Made by a program: the position numbers and the translations under genes
Source: Crossiella equi
GTDB lineage: Bacteria > Actinomycetota > Actinomycetes > Mycobacteriales > Pseudonocardiaceae
NCBI RefSeq assembly: GCF_017876755.1
Contig: NZ_JAGIOO010000001.1
Span: forward strand, 1,240,001-1,304,000
DNA length: 64,000 nt
Direction of reading: 5' to 3'
Notes under the pieces: model-generated
Told to the model about the DNA's origin: nothing
The model's input: only the letters and a program-made list of their open reading frames with translations
Databases searched by the model: none
Shown here: piece after piece, positions 7,232 through 19,394 of the stretch
Position numbering within the stretch: the stretch's first letter is position 1
Layout: every line of letters starts with the position of its first letter

Positions 7232-8443
7232 TCACCACACGACGGGGACCTGCGCCACCCCGCCGAGCAGGCGGTCGTGCTGCACGCGCAGCTCCGCCAC
7301 CGGCACGGCCAGCCGGATGCCGGGGAAGCGGCGGAACAGCGAGGCCAGCGCGGTGCGCATCTCGGTGCGGGCCAGGCTGGCGCCGATGCAGTAGAAGGCG
7401 CCGTGCCCGAAGGCCAGGTGGCCCCGGGTGTCGCGGTGCGGGTCGAAGGTGTCCGCGTCCGGGAAGACGTCCTCGTCGCGGTTGGCCGAGCCGACCGAGA
7501 CCAGCACCGCGTCCCCGGCCTCGATGACCACCCCGCCCAGCTCCAGGCGTTCGCGGGCGTACCGCAGCGCGCCGGTGCCCTCCGGCGCGGACAGCCGCAG
7601 GATCTCCTCCACGGTGGTCTCCACCTGGCCGTCCGGGTCGGCGGCGAAGGCCGTCCGGCGGGTCTCGTCGGCCAGCAGGAACAGCGCACCCAGGTCCAGG
7701 CGGTTGACCGTGGTCTCGTGCCCGGCGAAGAGCAGGCCCGCGGCCAGGCCGGTCATCTCCTGATCGCTGAAGTCCGGGTCGTCGGCCTGGGCGCGCACCA
7801 GGTCGGAGACCACGTCCTCGGCGGGCTCGTGGCGCTTCACCGCGGCCAGCGAGGCCATGTAGTCCATGAAGTCGGCCATCGCGGCCTCGGTGTCCTCGCC
7901 GCCGTGCATCATGCCCACCCGGTCGGAGAGCTCGCGGAAGAAGTCCCGGTCCTCGTAGGGCACGCCCAGCAGCTCGCAGATGACCAGCACGGGCAGCGGG
8001 AAGGACAGGTGCTCGTGCAGGTCGACCGGCTCGCCCCCACGGCCCGCCTCGGCCAGCCCGTCCAGGCAGGCGTCGGTCAGCTCCTGCACCCGTGCGGCCA
8101 GGCGGCGCATGCGGCTGGCGGAGAAGGAGGACATGGTGATCTTGCGGAACCGGGCGTGCCCGGCGTGCTCGGTCTCGTAGTCGCCGTGCGGGCCGCCCAG
8201 GATGGCCGCGTCGGAGACCTTCGCGGCCACCGCCGGGTTGGGGTGCGAGCGGCCGAAGCGCTGGTCGGAGAACACCGCGCGGGCCTCGGCGTAGCGGCTG
8301 ACCAGCCAGGCCGGGTCCCCGGCGGGCGTGGTCACCCTCGTCACCGGGGCCTCGCGACGGAGCACGCGGTACAGCGGCGCGATCTCCAGCACGTTCGGCC
8401 GCTCGAACGGCAGCTGCGGGGTGGTCTGGCCGGTGGCGGTCAT
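7232..8443 (-). CDS. Cytochrome P450 (second of a paralogous pair)
   Basis: A 403-residue P450. The I-helix motif is [11 protein letters not shown], the ExxR is in [20 protein letters not shown] and the haem loop is [15 protein letters not shown] with ligand C352, the same residue number as in the neighbour. ATG at 8443 overlaps the PKS A stop by 4 nt (ATGA), so it is translated together with the PKS and almost certainly acts on its product. The differences from its twin lie mainly in the region after residue 95 ([19 protein letters not shown]), which can affect substrate choice. No partner ferredoxin is nearby. Confidence 0.92.
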   Translation of the reverse strand: MTATGQTTPQLPFERPNVLEIAPLYRVLRREAPVTRVTTPAGDPAWLVSRYAEARAVFSDQRFGRSHPNPAVAAKVSDAAILGGPHGDYETEHAGHARFRKITMSSFSASRMRRLAARVQELTDACLDGLAEAGRGGEPVDLHEHLSFPLPVLVICELLGVPYEDRDFFRELSDRVGMMHGGEDTEAAMADFMDYMASLAAVKRHEPAEDVVSDLVRAQADDPDFSDQEMTGLAAGLLFAGHETTVNRLDLGALFLLADETRRTAFAADPDGQVETTVEEILRLSAPEGTGALRYARERLELGGVVIEAGDAVLVSVGSANRDEDVFPDADTFDPHRDTRGHLAFGHGAFYCIGASLARTEMRTALASLFRRFPGIRLAVPVAELRVQHDRLLGGVAQVPVVW

Positions 8444-11400
8444 GCCTGGCTCCTCGTCGGGCTCGTGCGGTCCAGCCAGTCCGCGACCAGTGCGGCCGCG
8501 GCGGGCGCGTGCTCCTCCAGGAGCGTGTAGTGGTCACCCGGGGTGGTGCGCACCTCGGCGGCGGGGGCGACGGGCGGGGCCGAGTCGGGTGGCAGCAGCG
8601 GCACCTCGGCGTGCACGGCCAGCACCGGTACCGGCAGCTCGCGCACCGGCGGGGTGGCGAACAGGTCGCAGTTCCAGGTCATCGCGGTCAGCCCGGCGCC
8701 GGTGAGGCCGCGCACGAGGTCGCGGCGGGCGGTCAGCCCGCGCACCACCTCGCCGACGAAGCCCACCTGTTCCTCCGGTGCGGGCAGGTGCGTGTCCAGC
8801 AGCACCACCGCGTCCGGGCCGGTGCCCCGGCGGTGCAGCAGGTCGGCCACGGCCAGGGCGAGCAGGCCGCCGGAGGAGTAGCCGACGAGCGTGAACGGCT
8901 GGCCGCCGGTGCGCTGCGCGATGCGGTCGGCCTGCACGGCGGTGAGCACCTCGGCGGACTCGGCCAGCGGTTCGCCGTCCAGGAAGCCGGGGGTGGCCAG
9001 CACGTCCACCGGGCGCTGGCCCCGGAACCCGGCGGCGAAGCGGGCGTAGGTGTGCGGTCCGGCCATCGGCACCAGCGGGGCCAGGCACACCAGGCGCGGC
9101 CCGGTGCCGCCCGCGCTGAGCGGGGTGCAGGCCGGGGTACCGGGTTCGGTGCTGAACCGGGGGCGGTTGCGGGCGACCGTGCGCAGCAGCTCGAAGGCCC
9201 GTTCGCCCTCGCCCCGCTCGAACGCGGTGGTGGCCAGGTCGGCGATCAGGTCGGTCGCCGGGGCTTCTGGGGCCGGGGTGGCGCCGGTGCCCAGTTCGGT
9301 GTGCAGGTGGCGGGCCAGCTGCTCCGGGGTCGGGTGGTCGAAGGCCAGTGAGGTGGCCAGGCGCAGGCCGGTGGCCGCGCCGAGCCGGTTGCGCAGGTCG
9401 ACCGCGGTGAGCGAGTCCAGGCCCAGCTCGGTGAGCAGTGCCCCCGGGGCGACCTCGGCGGCGTCGCCGTGCCCGAGCACCTCGGCGCTGGTGGCCCGCA
9501 CCAGGCGCAGCAGCTCCGCCTCGGTGCGCGGCACCGGCGTGGCCGAGGTGGTCGCGGCGGTGCGCCGGTTCGGGCGGACCAGGGCGGTGAGCAGGCGGGG
9601 CGGGTTGGTGATCGCGGCCGGGTTGAGGCGGGCGGCCACCACGAGGGCGTCCGGGCCGGTGGCCAGGGCGTCGAAGAGCGCCAAACCGTCGGCCTCGGTC
9701 AGCGGCAGCACCCCGGCGCGGGCCAGCCGCGCGAGGTCCAGGCCCTCGGTCATCGCGCTGGGCAGGTCCCACAGGCCCCAGGCGATCGAGGTGGCGGGCA
9801 GGCCCCGGGCGCGGCGGTGCTGGGCGAGGGCGTCCAGGACCGCGTTGGCGGCGGCGTAGTTGCCCTGACCGGCCGCGCCCAGCACCCCGGCCGCGGAGGA
9901 GAACAGCACAAACGCGGACAGGTCCAGGTGCGCGGTCAGCTCGTGCAGCAGCAGTGCCGCCTCGGCCTTGGGCCGCAGCACGGCGTCCAGGCGGGCCGGG
10001 GTCAGCTCGGCGAGCACCGCGTCGTCCAGCACGCCCGCCGCGTGCACCACCGCGCCGGGCGGGTGTTCGGCGAGCAGCGCGGTGAGCTGGGCGCGGTCGG
10101 CGGTGTCGCAGGCGACCACGGTGACGGTGGCCCCGGCGGCGGTGAGCTCGGCGCGCAGCTCGGCCGCGCCGGGCGCGTCGGGTCCGCGCCTGCTGGCCAG
10201 GACCAGCTCCAGCACACCCCGGCGGACCAGGTGGCGGGCCAGGGCCGCGCCCAGGCCGCCGGTGCCGCCGGTGACCAGCACCGGGCCGGTCAGCTCGCGC
10301 GGGGCGGTGAGCACGACCTTGCCGGTGTGCCGGGCCCGGCTGAGGTGGTGGAAGGCCTCCGGTGCGCGGCGCAGGTCCCAGGTGGTGACCGGCAGCGTGG
10401 TCAGCGAGCCGTCGGCGAAGAGGGCCAGCAGTTCGGCCAGCATCCCGCCGATCCGGTCCGGGCCCGCGTCGGAGAGGTCGAAGGGCAGGTAGGTCACGCC
10501 CGGGACGTGCTCGCGCAGGTCGGTCTTGCCCATCTCGGCGAACCGGCCGCCGGGGCGGACCAGGCGCAGCGAGGCGTCGGTGAACTCACCCGCCAGGGAG
10601 TTGAGCACCGCGTCCACCCCGCCCAGCTCGGCGAAGGCCGCCTCGAAGTCCAGGGTGCGGGAGGAGGCGATGTGCGTGGCGGGCACACCCAGCGCGCGCA
10701 CCGCGGCCTGCTTGGGCTCGCTCGCGGTGGCCACGACCTCGGCGCCGAGCAGCCGGGCCAGCTGGACCGCGGCCATGCCCACCCCGCCCGCGGCCGAGTG
10801 CACCAGGATGCGCTGGCCCGCCTTGAGCTCCAGCAGGTCGTGCAGGGCGTAGTAGGCGGTCAGGAACACCGCGGGCACCCCGGCCGCGCGGGTGAAGTCC
10901 CAGCCGTCCGGGACGCGGGCCAGCAGCCGCTGGTCGGTGACCGTGCTCGGACCGAACCCGGCCTCCACGATGCCGAACACGCGGTCGCCGGGGCGCAGGC
11001 CGTGCACACCGGGGCCGCTCTCGGTGACCACACCCGCGGCTTCCACGCCGAGGCGTTCCCGGTCGCCGGGCACCACGCCCATGGCGATGAGCACGTCCTT
11101 GAAGTTGACGCCGCTGGCGCGCACCGCGAGGCGGACCTGGCCGGGTGCCAGGGCGTCCGGCACCTGTTCGGTGAGCGCGAGGTCGGTCAGGCGGCCGCTG
11201 GGCGCGCCGGTGAGCCGCCAGTGGCCCGAGGCGGGCGGGACCAGCGGAGCGGGGCGGCGGACCAGGCGCGGGGCGAGCAGCTCCCCGCCGCGCCGGGCCA
11301 GCTGGGGTTCACCGGTGGCCAGTGCCGCGTCCAGGTCGGCGGTGGTGGCCGGGGAGTCGTTGTCCAGCACCAGGAACTTGCCCGGCTGCTCGGACTGGGC

Positions 11401-14400
11401 GGTGCGCAGCAGGCCCCAGGTGGCCGCCAGCGCGGCGTCCACGTCCTCGCCGGGCCGGGCGGCGACCGCGCCGGAGGTGAGCACGGCCAGTGCGGCCAGC
11501 CGGTCGGCGGACCGCACGGCGGCCAGCACCTCGGGCAGGTCCGCGTCCGGCAGCACCACGTGCGCGCCGTCCGGCAGGGTGGCCGCCTCGGTGTGCACCG
11601 GCACGCCCAGGCCGTGGTCGTGGCCCAGGTCGTCCAGCACCACCCAGGGCAGCGGTTCGGCGGGCACCGGGGTCACGGTGTCCCAGCGGGTGCTGAACAG
11701 CGCCTCGGCCGGGGCGGCCTCGGTGCCGCGGGCGAACGGGCGGGTGAGCAGGCGGTCGGCGGTGAACACCGGGGCGCCCCCGGCGTCCACGGCGGTCACC
11801 GACATGGCGCCCGGACCGGCCGGGGCCAGGCGCACGAACAGTGTCCGCGCGCCCTCGGCGTGCAGGGTGGCGCCCGACCACAGGAACGGCAGGCCGGGCT
11901 CGGTGCCCCCGGCCAGGGTCATCGCCTGGCAGGCGGCGTCCAGCAGCGCCGGGTGCAGGCCGAAGCGTTCGGCGTCGCCGGTGGGCAGCTCGACCCGGGC
12001 GTACAGCTCCGCGCCGTGCCGCCAGGCCGCGCGCAGGCCCCGGAAGGTCTCGCCGTAGGCGTAACCGGCCTCGGCCAGGTCGGTGTGGAAGCCTTCCAGG
12101 TCAACGGGTTCCGCCCCGGGGGGCGGGGTGGCGGGCAGGTGTCCGGGTGCTGGGGCGTGTGCGGCCAGCACACCGGTGGCGTGCCGGGTCCAGCCGCCCG
12201 CACCGGCGCTGTGCACGGTGAAGGACCGCTCCCCCGACTCCTCGGCACCGCGCACCAGGACCTGCACGCGCAGCTCGTCCTCGGGCAGGACCAGGGGGTT
12301 CTCCAGCACCAGCTCGGCCACCCCGGCGCAGCCGGTCTCGTCGGCGGCGGCCAGGGCCAGCTCCAGCAGCGCGGTACCGGGCAGCAGCACGCTGTCCCGG
12401 ATCACGTGCTCGGCCAGCCACGGCTGGGTGCGGGCCGACAGCACGCTGGTGAACGCGATGTCCTCGGTGCCCGCGATCTCCTCGGCCGGGCCGAGCAGCG
12501 GGTGCCGCTGGCCGGGCCGCTGCGGCAGGGCCGGGGCGGGCCAGAAGTGCTTGTGCTGGAACGGGTAGGTCGGCAGGGGCACGACCCGGCCGCCGGTCAG
12601 CGCGGGCAGCCAGTCGACCGCGACCCCCGCGGTGTGCGCCTCGGCCAGCGAGCGGCGGAACCGGTCCGCGCCGCCGTCCCCGCGCCGGGTGGAGGCCAGC
12701 ACCTGGACCTGGCCGCCCTGCTCCTCGGCGGTCTCCTGCACCGCGGCCGACAGCAGCGGCCGGGGGCTGACCTCCAGGAACACCGTGTGCCCGGCGTCCA
12801 GGAGCGCGCGGGTGGTGTCCTGGAAGAGCACCGGCTCGCGCAGGTTGCGGTACCAGTACTCCGCGTCCAGGCCCTCGGTGTCGGCCCAGGCGCCGGTCAC
12901 CGTGGAGTAGAACGGCACGTCCCCGCGCATCGGGCGCAGGTCGGCCAGCGCGGTGGTGAGCGCGTCCCGGGCCGGTTCGACCGCGGAGGTGTGCGAGGCG
13001 TAGTCCATCGGCACCCGCTTGGCCTCCGGGAAGGCGGCCAGCACCGGTTCCAGGGCTTCCTCGGTGCCCGCGACCACGGTGGCGGAGGGGCTGTTGTAGG
13101 CGGCGATCTCCACGCCCTGGAAGGAGATCTTCTCCGCGGCCACCGGCACGGACAGCACACCCTGGCCGCCGGAGAGCAGGTCGGCGATCACCCGGCTGCG
13201 GCGCACCACAGCCGAGGTCGCGGTGGCCAGCGGCAGCGCACCGGCCACGCAGGCGGCGGCGTACTCGCCGAGGGAGTGCCCGACCACGGCGGCCGGGTAC
13301 ACCCCGTGCGACTGCCACAGCAGCGCGGTGGCCACCATGACGGCGAACAGCGCGGGCTGCACCACGTCGGCGCGGCGCAGCGCCTGCTCGTCGGCGAGCG
13401 CGGTGCGCAGGTCCCAGCCCGCCTCGGCGGCGATCACCTCGGCGCACAGGTCCAGCGCGGCGGCGAACACCGGCTCGGCCTCGGCCAGCTCCAGGCCCAT
13501 CCCGGCCCAGGAGGAGCCCTGGCCGGGGAAGACGAACACCGGGCGGAGCTCGCCCTTGGCCACGGCGGTGACCAGCGCGGGGTCCGGGCGGCCGTCGGCG
13601 AGGGCGCGCAGTCCGGCGGCCAGGGCCGCGCGGTCGCCGTGCACCACGGCGCGGTGCGGCAGCGGGGAGCGGGTGGTGACCAGGGACCAGCCGAGGTCGG
13701 CCGGGGCCACGTCGGCCAGCAGGGGCAGCAGGCGCTCGGCCTGCTCGGCCAGCGCGGCCGGGCTCTTGGCCGAGAGCACCAGCGGCACCCGCTCCAGTGT
13801 GGGCTCGGGTTCGGGCTCGGGCGCGGGCAGGGCCTCCAGCACCACGTGCGCGTTGGTACCGGAGATGCCGAAGGCGGAGACGCCGATGCGGCGGGGCGCG
13901 CCGGTCTCCGGCCACGGCGTGGCCTCGGTGGCCACCCGGACCGCGCCGGTGTGCCAGTCGATGTGGGCCGACGGCTGCTCGGCGTGCAGGGAAGCGGGCA
14001 CGGTGCCGTGGTGCAGGGCCAGCAGCGCCTTGATCACACCCGCGGCACCGGCGGCGGCCTGGGTGTGCCCGATGTTGGACTTCACCGAGCCGAGCAGCAG
14101 CGGCCGCTCGCGGTCCTGGCCGTAGGTGGCCAGCAGCGCGTTCGCCTCGATCGGGTCGCCCAGCGGGGTGCCGGTGCCGTGCGCCTCGACGACGTCCACA
14201 TCGGAGGGTCGCAGCCCGGCCTCGGCCAGCGCCCGGCGGATGACCTCCTGCTGCGCGCGGCCGTTGGGGGCGGACAGGCCGTTGGAGCGGCCGTCGGAGT
14301 TGACCGCGCTGCCGCGCACCACCGCCCACACCCGGCGGCCCTGGGCCCGCGCGGTGGACAGGCGTTGCAGCACCAGCAGGCCCGCGCCCTCGGCGAACCC

Positions 14401-17400
14401 GGTGCCGTCGGCCCCGGCGCCGAAGGCCTTGCACAACCCGTCCGGGGCCAGGCCGCCCTGGCGGGAGAACTCGGCCAGGTCGCCGGGCCCGGCCATCACG
14501 GTGGCGCCACCAGCCAGGGCCAGGTCGCAGTCCCCGGAGCGCAGCGACTGCGCGGCCAGGTGCAGGGCGACCAGGGCCGAGGAGCACGCGGTGTCCACGG
14601 TGAGCGCGGGTCCGGCCAGGCCCAGGGAGTAGGCCACGCGGCCGGAGAGCACCGAGCCCGCGCTGCCCATGCCCACGTGCCCGGCGGAGCTCTCGGCGGT
14701 CTCGCCGGTGAACAGGGTGAAGTGGCCCTGGCCGCTGCTGCCCAGGAACACGCCGGTGCGACTGCCCGCGAGCCCGGCCGGGGGCAGGCCCGCGTGTTCC
14801 AGTGCCTGCCAGGACAGTTCCAGGGCCAGGCGCTGCTGCGGGTCCATCGCGGTGGCCTCGCGCGGGGAGATGCCGAAGAACTCGGCGTCGAACCCGGCGA
14901 TGTCGCTGAGGTAGGAGGCGGTGGTGACGCAGTCCTCCGGCAGCCCGGCCAGGTCCCAGCCGCGGGCGGCCGGGGGCGGGCCCTGCACGGTGCGGCCCTC
15001 GGCCAGCAGCTGCCACAGCTGCTCGGGGGAGCCGACGTCGCCGGGCAGGCGGCAGGCCATGCCGACGATGACGATCGGGTCGTCCTCCGTGGACGCGGTG
15101 ACCGGGGCCGCGACCTCGGTGGTGGTACCGCTGAGGAACTCGGCGAGCGCGGCCGGGGTGGGGTGGTCGAAGACGATGGTGGCGGGCAGCGCCCTGCCGG
15201 TCGCGGCGGCGAGGCGGTTGCGGAACTCCACCGCGGTGACCGAGTCGAAGCCGAGCTCGCGGAACGGGCGGGCCGGGTCGACCTGGCCGCCGGAGGCGTG
15301 CCCGAGCACGGTGGCCACCTGGGCGCGCACGAGGGTGAGCGGGTCGGCGGCGGGCCCGGCCGGGGCGTCCGCGGCGGGCAGCGCCCGCACCTCGGGGATC
15401 TCGGAGAGCACCGGGTTGGGGCGCAGCGCGGTGATCGCGGTGTGGTACCGGTCCCACTCGATCTCGGCGAGCACCACGGCGGCGTCGCCCTGGGCGACGG
15501 CCACGCGCATGGCCTCGGTGGCCTCCTGGGCGGACATGCCGGTGACGCCGTGCCTGCGGGCGGTCTCGCCGACCGCGCCCTCCCCCATGCCGTCGCCGCG
15601 CCACAGGCCCCAGCCGATCGAGGTGGCGGGCAGGCCCTCGGCGTGGCGGCGGTGCGCCAGCGCGTCCAGGTAGGCATTCGCCGGGGCGTAGGTGCCCTGG
15701 CCGGGTGCGCCGACCGTGCCCGCGAGGGAGGAGAACAGCACGAAGGCGTCCAGCGCCAGGTCGCGGGTCAGCTCGTGCAGGTGCTCCGCGCCCCAGGCCT
15801 TGACCGCGAGCACGCGGTCGAACTGCTCGGGGGTGAGCGCGTCCAGGGTGGTGTCGTCGAGCACGGCGGCGGTGTGCACGACGACGCGCGGCGGGGCGTC
15901 CAGCCCGGCCAGCACCTGGGCGAGCGCGGCGCGGTCGCTGACGTCGCAGGCCAGGATGCTGGCCCGGGCGCCCAGCGCGGTGATCTGCTCGGCCAGCTCG
16001 GTGGCACCGGGGGCGTCCAGGCCGCGGCGGTTGAGCACCACGACGTGCTCGGCGCCCTCGGCGGCCAGCCAGCGGGCGACGTGGCTGCCCAGCCCGCCGG
16101 TGCCGCCGGTGACCAGCGCGGTGCCGGAGGGCTGCCAGGAACCGGCACCGGGACGGGCGGGCGCGCGGTGCAGGCGGCGGGCGTGCACGCCGGTGGTGTC
16201 GATGCGCAGCTGGTCCTCGTCGGTGCCCCCGGCCAGCACGGCGGCCAGGCGGGCACCGCCCCGCGTGGTCAGCGGGGCGGGCAGGTCGAGCAGGCCACCC
16301 CACAGCGCGGGCTGCTCGAACGCGGCGACGCGGCCGAAGCCCCAGGACAGGGCCTGGGCGGGGGTGCTGGTGGCCTGGCGGGTCAGGCACCACAGCCGGG
16401 CGGTGGTGCCGGTGGCGGCCAGGTGCTGGACCAGGGCCACGGTGCGGCCGAACCCGGCGGGCAGGTGCGGGTACTCGGCCGAGGGCGCCTCGTCGTGGCC
16501 GAGGTCGGCCAGGATCCCGGCCAGGTCGGCGAACTCGGCCGGGTCCACGGTGTCGCTGGTGCGCAGCACCGGGGTGGCGCCGTGCTGGCGCAGGGCCGCC
16601 ACGACGCTGGCGGTGGTGTCGTCGGGCGAGTCGGCCACGACCAGCCAGGTGCCGGACAGCGCGGCGTCGGCGGGCAGGCGGGCCGGAACCCACTCCACGC
16701 GGTAGCGCAGGCGGTCCAGCGGGTCGGTCGCGGTGCGCGCCAGGTGCGCGGGGTCAGGCATGGCCCAGTGCCGCTCGCGCTGGAACGGGTAGGTGGGCAG
16801 CTCGGCCGCGTGCGTGCCCTCGGGCAGCGCGCGGGTCCAGTCGACCGCGACCCCGGCCAGGTCGGCGGCGCCCAGCGCGGTCAGCACCCGGCGCAGGTCG
16901 CCCTCCTCGCGGCGCAGCGTGCCCAGCGCGGTCCCGGCGCGCAGCACGTGGGTGAGCACCGGGTGCGGGCTGATCTCGACGAAGGTGGTGGTGCCGGAGG
17001 CCGCGACCGCCTCGACCGCGTCCTGGAAGCGCACGGTCTGGCGCAGGTTGCGGTACCAGTACCCGGCGTCCATGGTGGCGGTGTCGATGCGGGCGGCCTC
17101 GACGGTGGAGAACAGCGCGACCCGGCCCGAAGCCGGCCGGATCGGGGCCAGCGCGGCGAGCAGCTCCTCGCGCAGCACCTCGACCTCGGCGCTGTGCGAG
17201 GCGTAGTCGACGTCGATGCGGCGGGTGTCGGGGTAGGCGGCGACCACCGCGGCCAGCGCCTCCGGGCTACCGGCGACCACGGTGGACTCGGGGCTGTTGA
17301 CCGCGGCGATGTGCACACCGGGGAAGTCCAGGGCGGCGGCGGGGGCGGGCACCGAGGCCATCGCACCGCGTCCGGCCAGCCGGGCCGCGATCAGCTTGCT

Positions 17401-19389
17401 GCGCAGGGCGACCACGCGGGCACCGTCCTCAAGGGACAGTGCGCCGGAGACACAGGCGGCGGCGATCTCGCCCTGCGAGTGCCCGACCACCGCGGCCGGG
17501 CGCACGCCGTAGGACTCCCAGACCTTCGCCAGGGACACCAGCACCGCCCACAGCGCGGGCTGCACGACGTCCACGCGGGCCAGCGCGTGCTCGTCGGCGA
17601 GCACCACGCGCAGGTCCCAGTCCACGTGCGCGGACAGGGCCGCCGCGCAGGCGGTCATGGACTCGGCGAAGACCGGGGACTGCTCCCACAGCGCCAGGCC
17701 CATGCCCACCCACTGCGAGCCCTGGCCGGGGAAGACGAAGGCCACGCGCTCACCCGTGCCGCCTCGGCCCGGTTGGGGCAGCAGGTCACCGGTGGCCAGC
17801 TCGTGCAGCGCGCGCACCGCCTCGGTGCGGTCGGCCACCGGCAGCAGGGCGCGGTGCGGGAAGCGGTCGCGGGTGGTGAGCAGGCCGTGCGCGAGGTCGG
17901 CCAGGCCCGTGGGGCTGGTCTCCAGGTGGGTGCGCAGGCGGGCGGCCTGGGCGCGCAGCGCGGCCGGGGTGCGGCCGGAGAGCACCAGCGGCAGCACCCC
18001 CTCGTGCGCGGTCGGCTCGGGCCCGGCCTCGGCGGGCACGCCCTCGACGAGCACGTGCGCGTTGGTGCCGGAGATGCCGAAGGCCGACACCGCGGCGCGG
18101 CGCGGCGAGTCCTGCTCCGGCCACGCCTGCGGTTCGGTGAGCAGGCGCAGCGGCCCGCCCGACCAGTCCACGTGCCGGGAGGGCCGGTCCACGTGCAGGG
18201 TGCGCGGCAGGCGTCCCGCGCGCAGCGCCAGCACGACCTTGATCAGCCCGGCCAGCCCGGCGGCGGCCGCGGTGTGCCCGATGTTGGACTTCACCGAGCC
18301 CAGCCACAGCGGGCGTTCGCGGCCGGGGCCGTAGACGGCGTTGAGCGCGTCGGCCTCGATCGGGTCGCCGAGTGCGGTGCCGGTGCCGTGCGCCTCCACC
18401 GCGTCCACCTCGGTGGCGCGCAGTCCGGCGTCGGCGAGCGCGGCCCGGATGACCTCCTCCTGGGCGGCGCCGTTGGGCGCGGACAGGCCGTTGGAGGCGC
18501 CGTCCTGGTTGACCGCGCTGCCGCGCACGACCGCCAGTACGGGCAGGCCCCGGCGGCGGGCCTCGGACAGGCGCACCAGCAGCACCGCGGCCACGCCCTC
18601 GCCGAAGTTGGTGCCGTCGGCGCCGTCGGCGAAGGCCTTGCAGCGGCCGTCGGCGGCCAGCCCGCCGGAGCGGGCGAACTCGACGAAGCCGTGCGGCCGG
18701 GACAGCACCGTCACCCCGGCCACGACGGCGGTCTCGCACTCGCCGTGCCGCAGCGAGCGCATGGCCTGGTGCAGCGCGACCAGCGAGGAGGAGCAGGCGG
18801 TGTCCACGGTGACCGCGGGACCGCGCAGCCCGAAGGTGTAGGCGACCCGGCCGGAGGTGACGCTGGGCGCGGTGCCGGTGGCCTCGTACCCGGCGATCGC
18901 TGCCGGGTTGTCCAGCAGCCGGATCGCGTAGTCACCGGGGCCCGAGCCGACGAACACGCCGGTCTTGCTCTCCCGCAGCGAGCCGGGGGCGAGGCGGGCG
19001 CGCTCGAACAACTCGCGCACCGCCTCCAGCACCAGGCGCTGCTGCGGTTCCATCGCGGCGGCCTCGCGCGGGGAGATGCCGAACAGGTCGGCGTCGAACC
19101 CGGCCACGTCGTCGACGAAGTACGCGCCCTCAGTGTCCAGTGTGGACAGTCCACCGTGGTCCCAGCCCCGGTCGCGCGGGAACGGGGAGAAGGCGTCGGT
19201 ACCGGTGTCCACCAGGCGCCACAGGGCTTCCGGACTGTCCGCGCCCCCGGGCAGGCGGCAGCTCATGGCCACCACCGCGACCGGCTCGTGCGGGGCGGCG
19301 AGCAGCTCCTGGTTGCGCTCGCGCAACCGCTCGACCTCCTTGACCGACGAGCGCAGCGCGTTGACCAGCTGATCCTGGCTGACAGACAT
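8440..19389 (-). CDS. Type I modular PKS (protein A): modules 7 and 8 plus thioesterase
   Basis: A 3649-residue protein, last of the assembly line. The docking helix ([21 protein letters not shown]) leads. Module 7: KS ~34-450 (C199), AT ~550-870 (S638 in GHSQGE, YASHS; methylmalonyl type), KR ~1088-1300 (LDD motif), ACP (S1383). Module 8: KS ~1437-1847 (C1602), AT ~1950-2260 (S2039 in [11 protein letters not shown]), DH ~2299-2560 (H2328, D2484), ER ~2747-3027, KR ~3035-3220 (LDD), ACP (S3326), thioesterase ~3400-3645 (S3505 in GYSSG, then Asp in LLDTHLP and His in PGDHYTL). Predicted: one hydroxyl (module 7), one fully reduced unit (module 8), then release. The AT and DH of module 8 are atypical (DH motif [10 protein letters not shown] has Asp for Gly). 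It starts 5 nt after the PKS B stop. Confidence 0.93.
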   Translation of the reverse strand: MSVSQDQLVNALRSSVKEVERLRERNQELLAAPHEPVAVVAMSCRLPGGADSPEALWRLVDTGTDAFSPFPRDRGWDHGGLSTLDTEGAYFVDDVAGFDADLFGISPREAAAMEPQQRLVLEAVRELFERARLAPGSLRESKTGVFVGSGPGDYAIRLLDNPAAIAGYEATGTAPSVTSGRVAYTFGLRGPAVTVDTACSSSLVALHQAMRSLRHGECETAVVAGVTVLSRPHGFVEFARSGGLAADGRCKAFADGADGTNFGEGVAAVLLVRLSEARRRGLPVLAVVRGSAVNQDGASNGLSAPNGAAQEEVIRAALADAGLRATEVDAVEAHGTGTALGDPIEADALNAVYGPGRERPLWLGSVKSNIGHTAAAAGLAGLIKVVLALRAGRLPRTLHVDRPSRHVDWSGGPLRLLTEPQAWPEQDSPRRAAVSAFGISGTNAHVLVEGVPAEAGPEPTAHEGVLPLVLSGRTPAALRAQAARLRTHLETSPTGLADLAHGLLTTRDRFPHRALLPVADRTEAVRALHELATGDLLPQPGRGGTGERVAFVFPGQGSQWVGMGLALWEQSPVFAESMTACAAALSAHVDWDLRVVLADEHALARVDVVQPALWAVLVSLAKVWESYGVRPAAVVGHSQGEIAAACVSGALSLEDGARVVALRSKLIAARLAGRGAMASVPAPAAALDFPGVHIAAVNSPESTVVAGSPEALAAVVAAYPDTRRIDVDYASHSAEVEVLREELLAALAPIRPASGRVALFSTVEAARIDTATMDAGYWYRNLRQTVRFQDAVEAVAASGTTTFVEISPHPVLTHVLRAGTALGTLRREEGDLRRVLTALGAADLAGVAVDWTRALPEGTHAAELPTYPFQRERHWAMPDPAHLARTATDPLDRLRYRVEWVPARLPADAALSGTWLVVADSPDDTTASVVAALRQHGATPVLRTSDTVDPAEFADLAGILADLGHDEAPSAEYPHLPAGFGRTVALVQHLAATGTTARLWCLTRQATSTPAQALSWGFGRVAAFEQPALWGGLLDLPAPLTTRGGARLAAVLAGGTDEDQLRIDTTGVHARRLHRAPARPGAGSWQPSGTALVTGGTGGLGSHVARWLAAEGAEHVVVLNRRGLDAPGATELAEQITALGARASILACDVSDRAALAQVLAGLDAPPRVVVHTAAVLDDTTLDALTPEQFDRVLAVKAWGAEHLHELTRDLALDAFVLFSSLAGTVGAPGQGTYAPANAYLDALAHRRHAEGLPATSIGWGLWRGDGMGEGAVGETARRHGVTGMSAQEATEAMRVAVAQGDAAVVLAEIEWDRYHTAITALRPNPVLSEIPEVRALPAADAPAGPAADPLTLVRAQVATVLGHASGGQVDPARPFRELGFDSVTAVEFRNRLAAATGRALPATIVFDHPTPAALAEFLSGTTTEVAAPVTASTEDDPIVIVGMACRLPGDVGSPEQLWQLLAEGRTVQGPPPAARGWDLAGLPEDCVTTASYLSDIAGFDAEFFGISPREATAMDPQQRLALELSWQALEHAGLPPAGLAGSRTGVFLGSSGQGHFTLFTGETAESSAGHVGMGSAGSVLSGRVAYSLGLAGPALTVDTACSSALVALHLAAQSLRSGDCDLALAGGATVMAGPGDLAEFSRQGGLAPDGLCKAFGAGADGTGFAEGAGLLVLQRLSTARAQGRRVWAVVRGSAVNSDGRSNGLSAPNGRAQQEVIRRALAEAGLRPSDVDVVEAHGTGTPLGDPIEANALLATYGQDRERPLLLGSVKSNIGHTQAAAGAAGVIKALLALHHGTVPASLHAEQPSAHIDWHTGAVRVATEATPWPETGAPRRIGVSAFGISGTNAHVVLEALPAPEPEPEPTLERVPLVLSAKSPAALAEQAERLLPLLADVAPADLGWSLVTTRSPLPHRAVVHGDRAALAAGLRALADGRPDPALVTAVAKGELRPVFVFPGQGSSWAGMGLELAEAEPVFAAALDLCAEVIAAEAGWDLRTALADEQALRRADVVQPALFAVMVATALLWQSHGVYPAAVVGHSLGEYAAACVAGALPLATATSAVVRRSRVIADLLSGGQGVLSVPVAAEKISFQGVEIAAYNSPSATVVAGTEEALEPVLAAFPEAKRVPMDYASHTSAVEPARDALTTALADLRPMRGDVPFYSTVTGAWADTEGLDAEYWYRNLREPVLFQDTTRALLDAGHTVFLEVSPRPLLSAAVQETAEEQGGQVQVLASTRRGDGGADRFRRSLAEAHTAGVAVDWLPALTGGRVVPLPTYPFQHKHFWPAPALPQRPGQRHPLLGPAEEIAGTEDIAFTSVLSARTQPWLAEHVIRDSVLLPGTALLELALAAADETGCAGVAELVLENPLVLPEDELRVQVLVRGAEESGERSFTVHSAGAGGWTRHATGVLAAHAPAPGHLPATPPPGAEPVDLEGFHTDLAEAGYAYGETFRGLRAAWRHGAELYARVELPTGDAERFGLHPALLDAACQAMTLAGGTEPGLPFLWSGATLHAEGARTLFVRLAPAGPGAMSVTAVDAGGAPVFTADRLLTRPFARGTEAAPAEALFSTRWDTVTPVPAEPLPWVVLDDLGHDHGLGVPVHTEAATLPDGAHVVLPDADLPEVLAAVRSADRLAALAVLTSGAVAARPGEDVDAALAATWGLLRTAQSEQPGKFLVLDNDSPATTADLDAALATGEPQLARRGGELLAPRLVRRPAPLVPPASGHWRLTGAPSGRLTDLALTEQVPDALAPGQVRLAVRASGVNFKDVLIAMGVVPGDRERLGVEAAGVVTESGPGVHGLRPGDRVFGIVEAGFGPSTVTDQRLLARVPDGWDFTRAAGVPAVFLTAYYALHDLLELKAGQRILVHSAAGGVGMAAVQLARLLGAEVVATASEPKQAAVRALGVPATHIASSRTLDFEAAFAELGGVDAVLNSLAGEFTDASLRLVRPGGRFAEMGKTDLREHVPGVTYLPFDLSDAGPDRIGGMLAELLALFADGSLTTLPVTTWDLRRAPEAFHHLSRARHTGKVVLTAPRELTGPVLVTGGTGGLGAALARHLVRRGVLELVLASRRGPDAPGAAELRAELTAAGATVTVVACDTADRAQLTALLAEHPPGAVVHAAGVLDDAVLAELTPARLDAVLRPKAEAALLLHELTAHLDLSAFVLFSSAAGVLGAAGQGNYAAANAVLDALAQHRRARGLPATSIAWGLWDLPSAMTEGLDLARLARAGVLPLTEADGLALFDALATGPDALVVAARLNPAAITNPPRLLTALVRPNRRTAATTSATPVPRTEAELLRLVRATSAEVLGHGDAAEVAPGALLTELGLDSLTAVDLRNRLGAATGLRLATSLAFDHPTPEQLARHLHTELGTGATPAPEAPATDLIADLATTAFERGEGERAFELLRTVARNRPRFSTEPGTPACTPLSAGGTGPRLVCLAPLVPMAGPHTYARFAAGFRGQRPVDVLATPGFLDGEPLAESAEVLTAVQADRIAQRTGGQPFTLVGYSSGGLLALAVADLLHRRGTGPDAVVLLDTHLPAPEEQVGFVGEVVRGLTARRDLVRGLTGAGLTAMTWNCDLFATPPVRELPVPVLAVHAEVPLLPPDSAPPVAPAAEVRTTPGDHYTLLEEHAPAAAALVADWLDRTSPTRSQA

Positions 19390-19394
19390 CTCGG

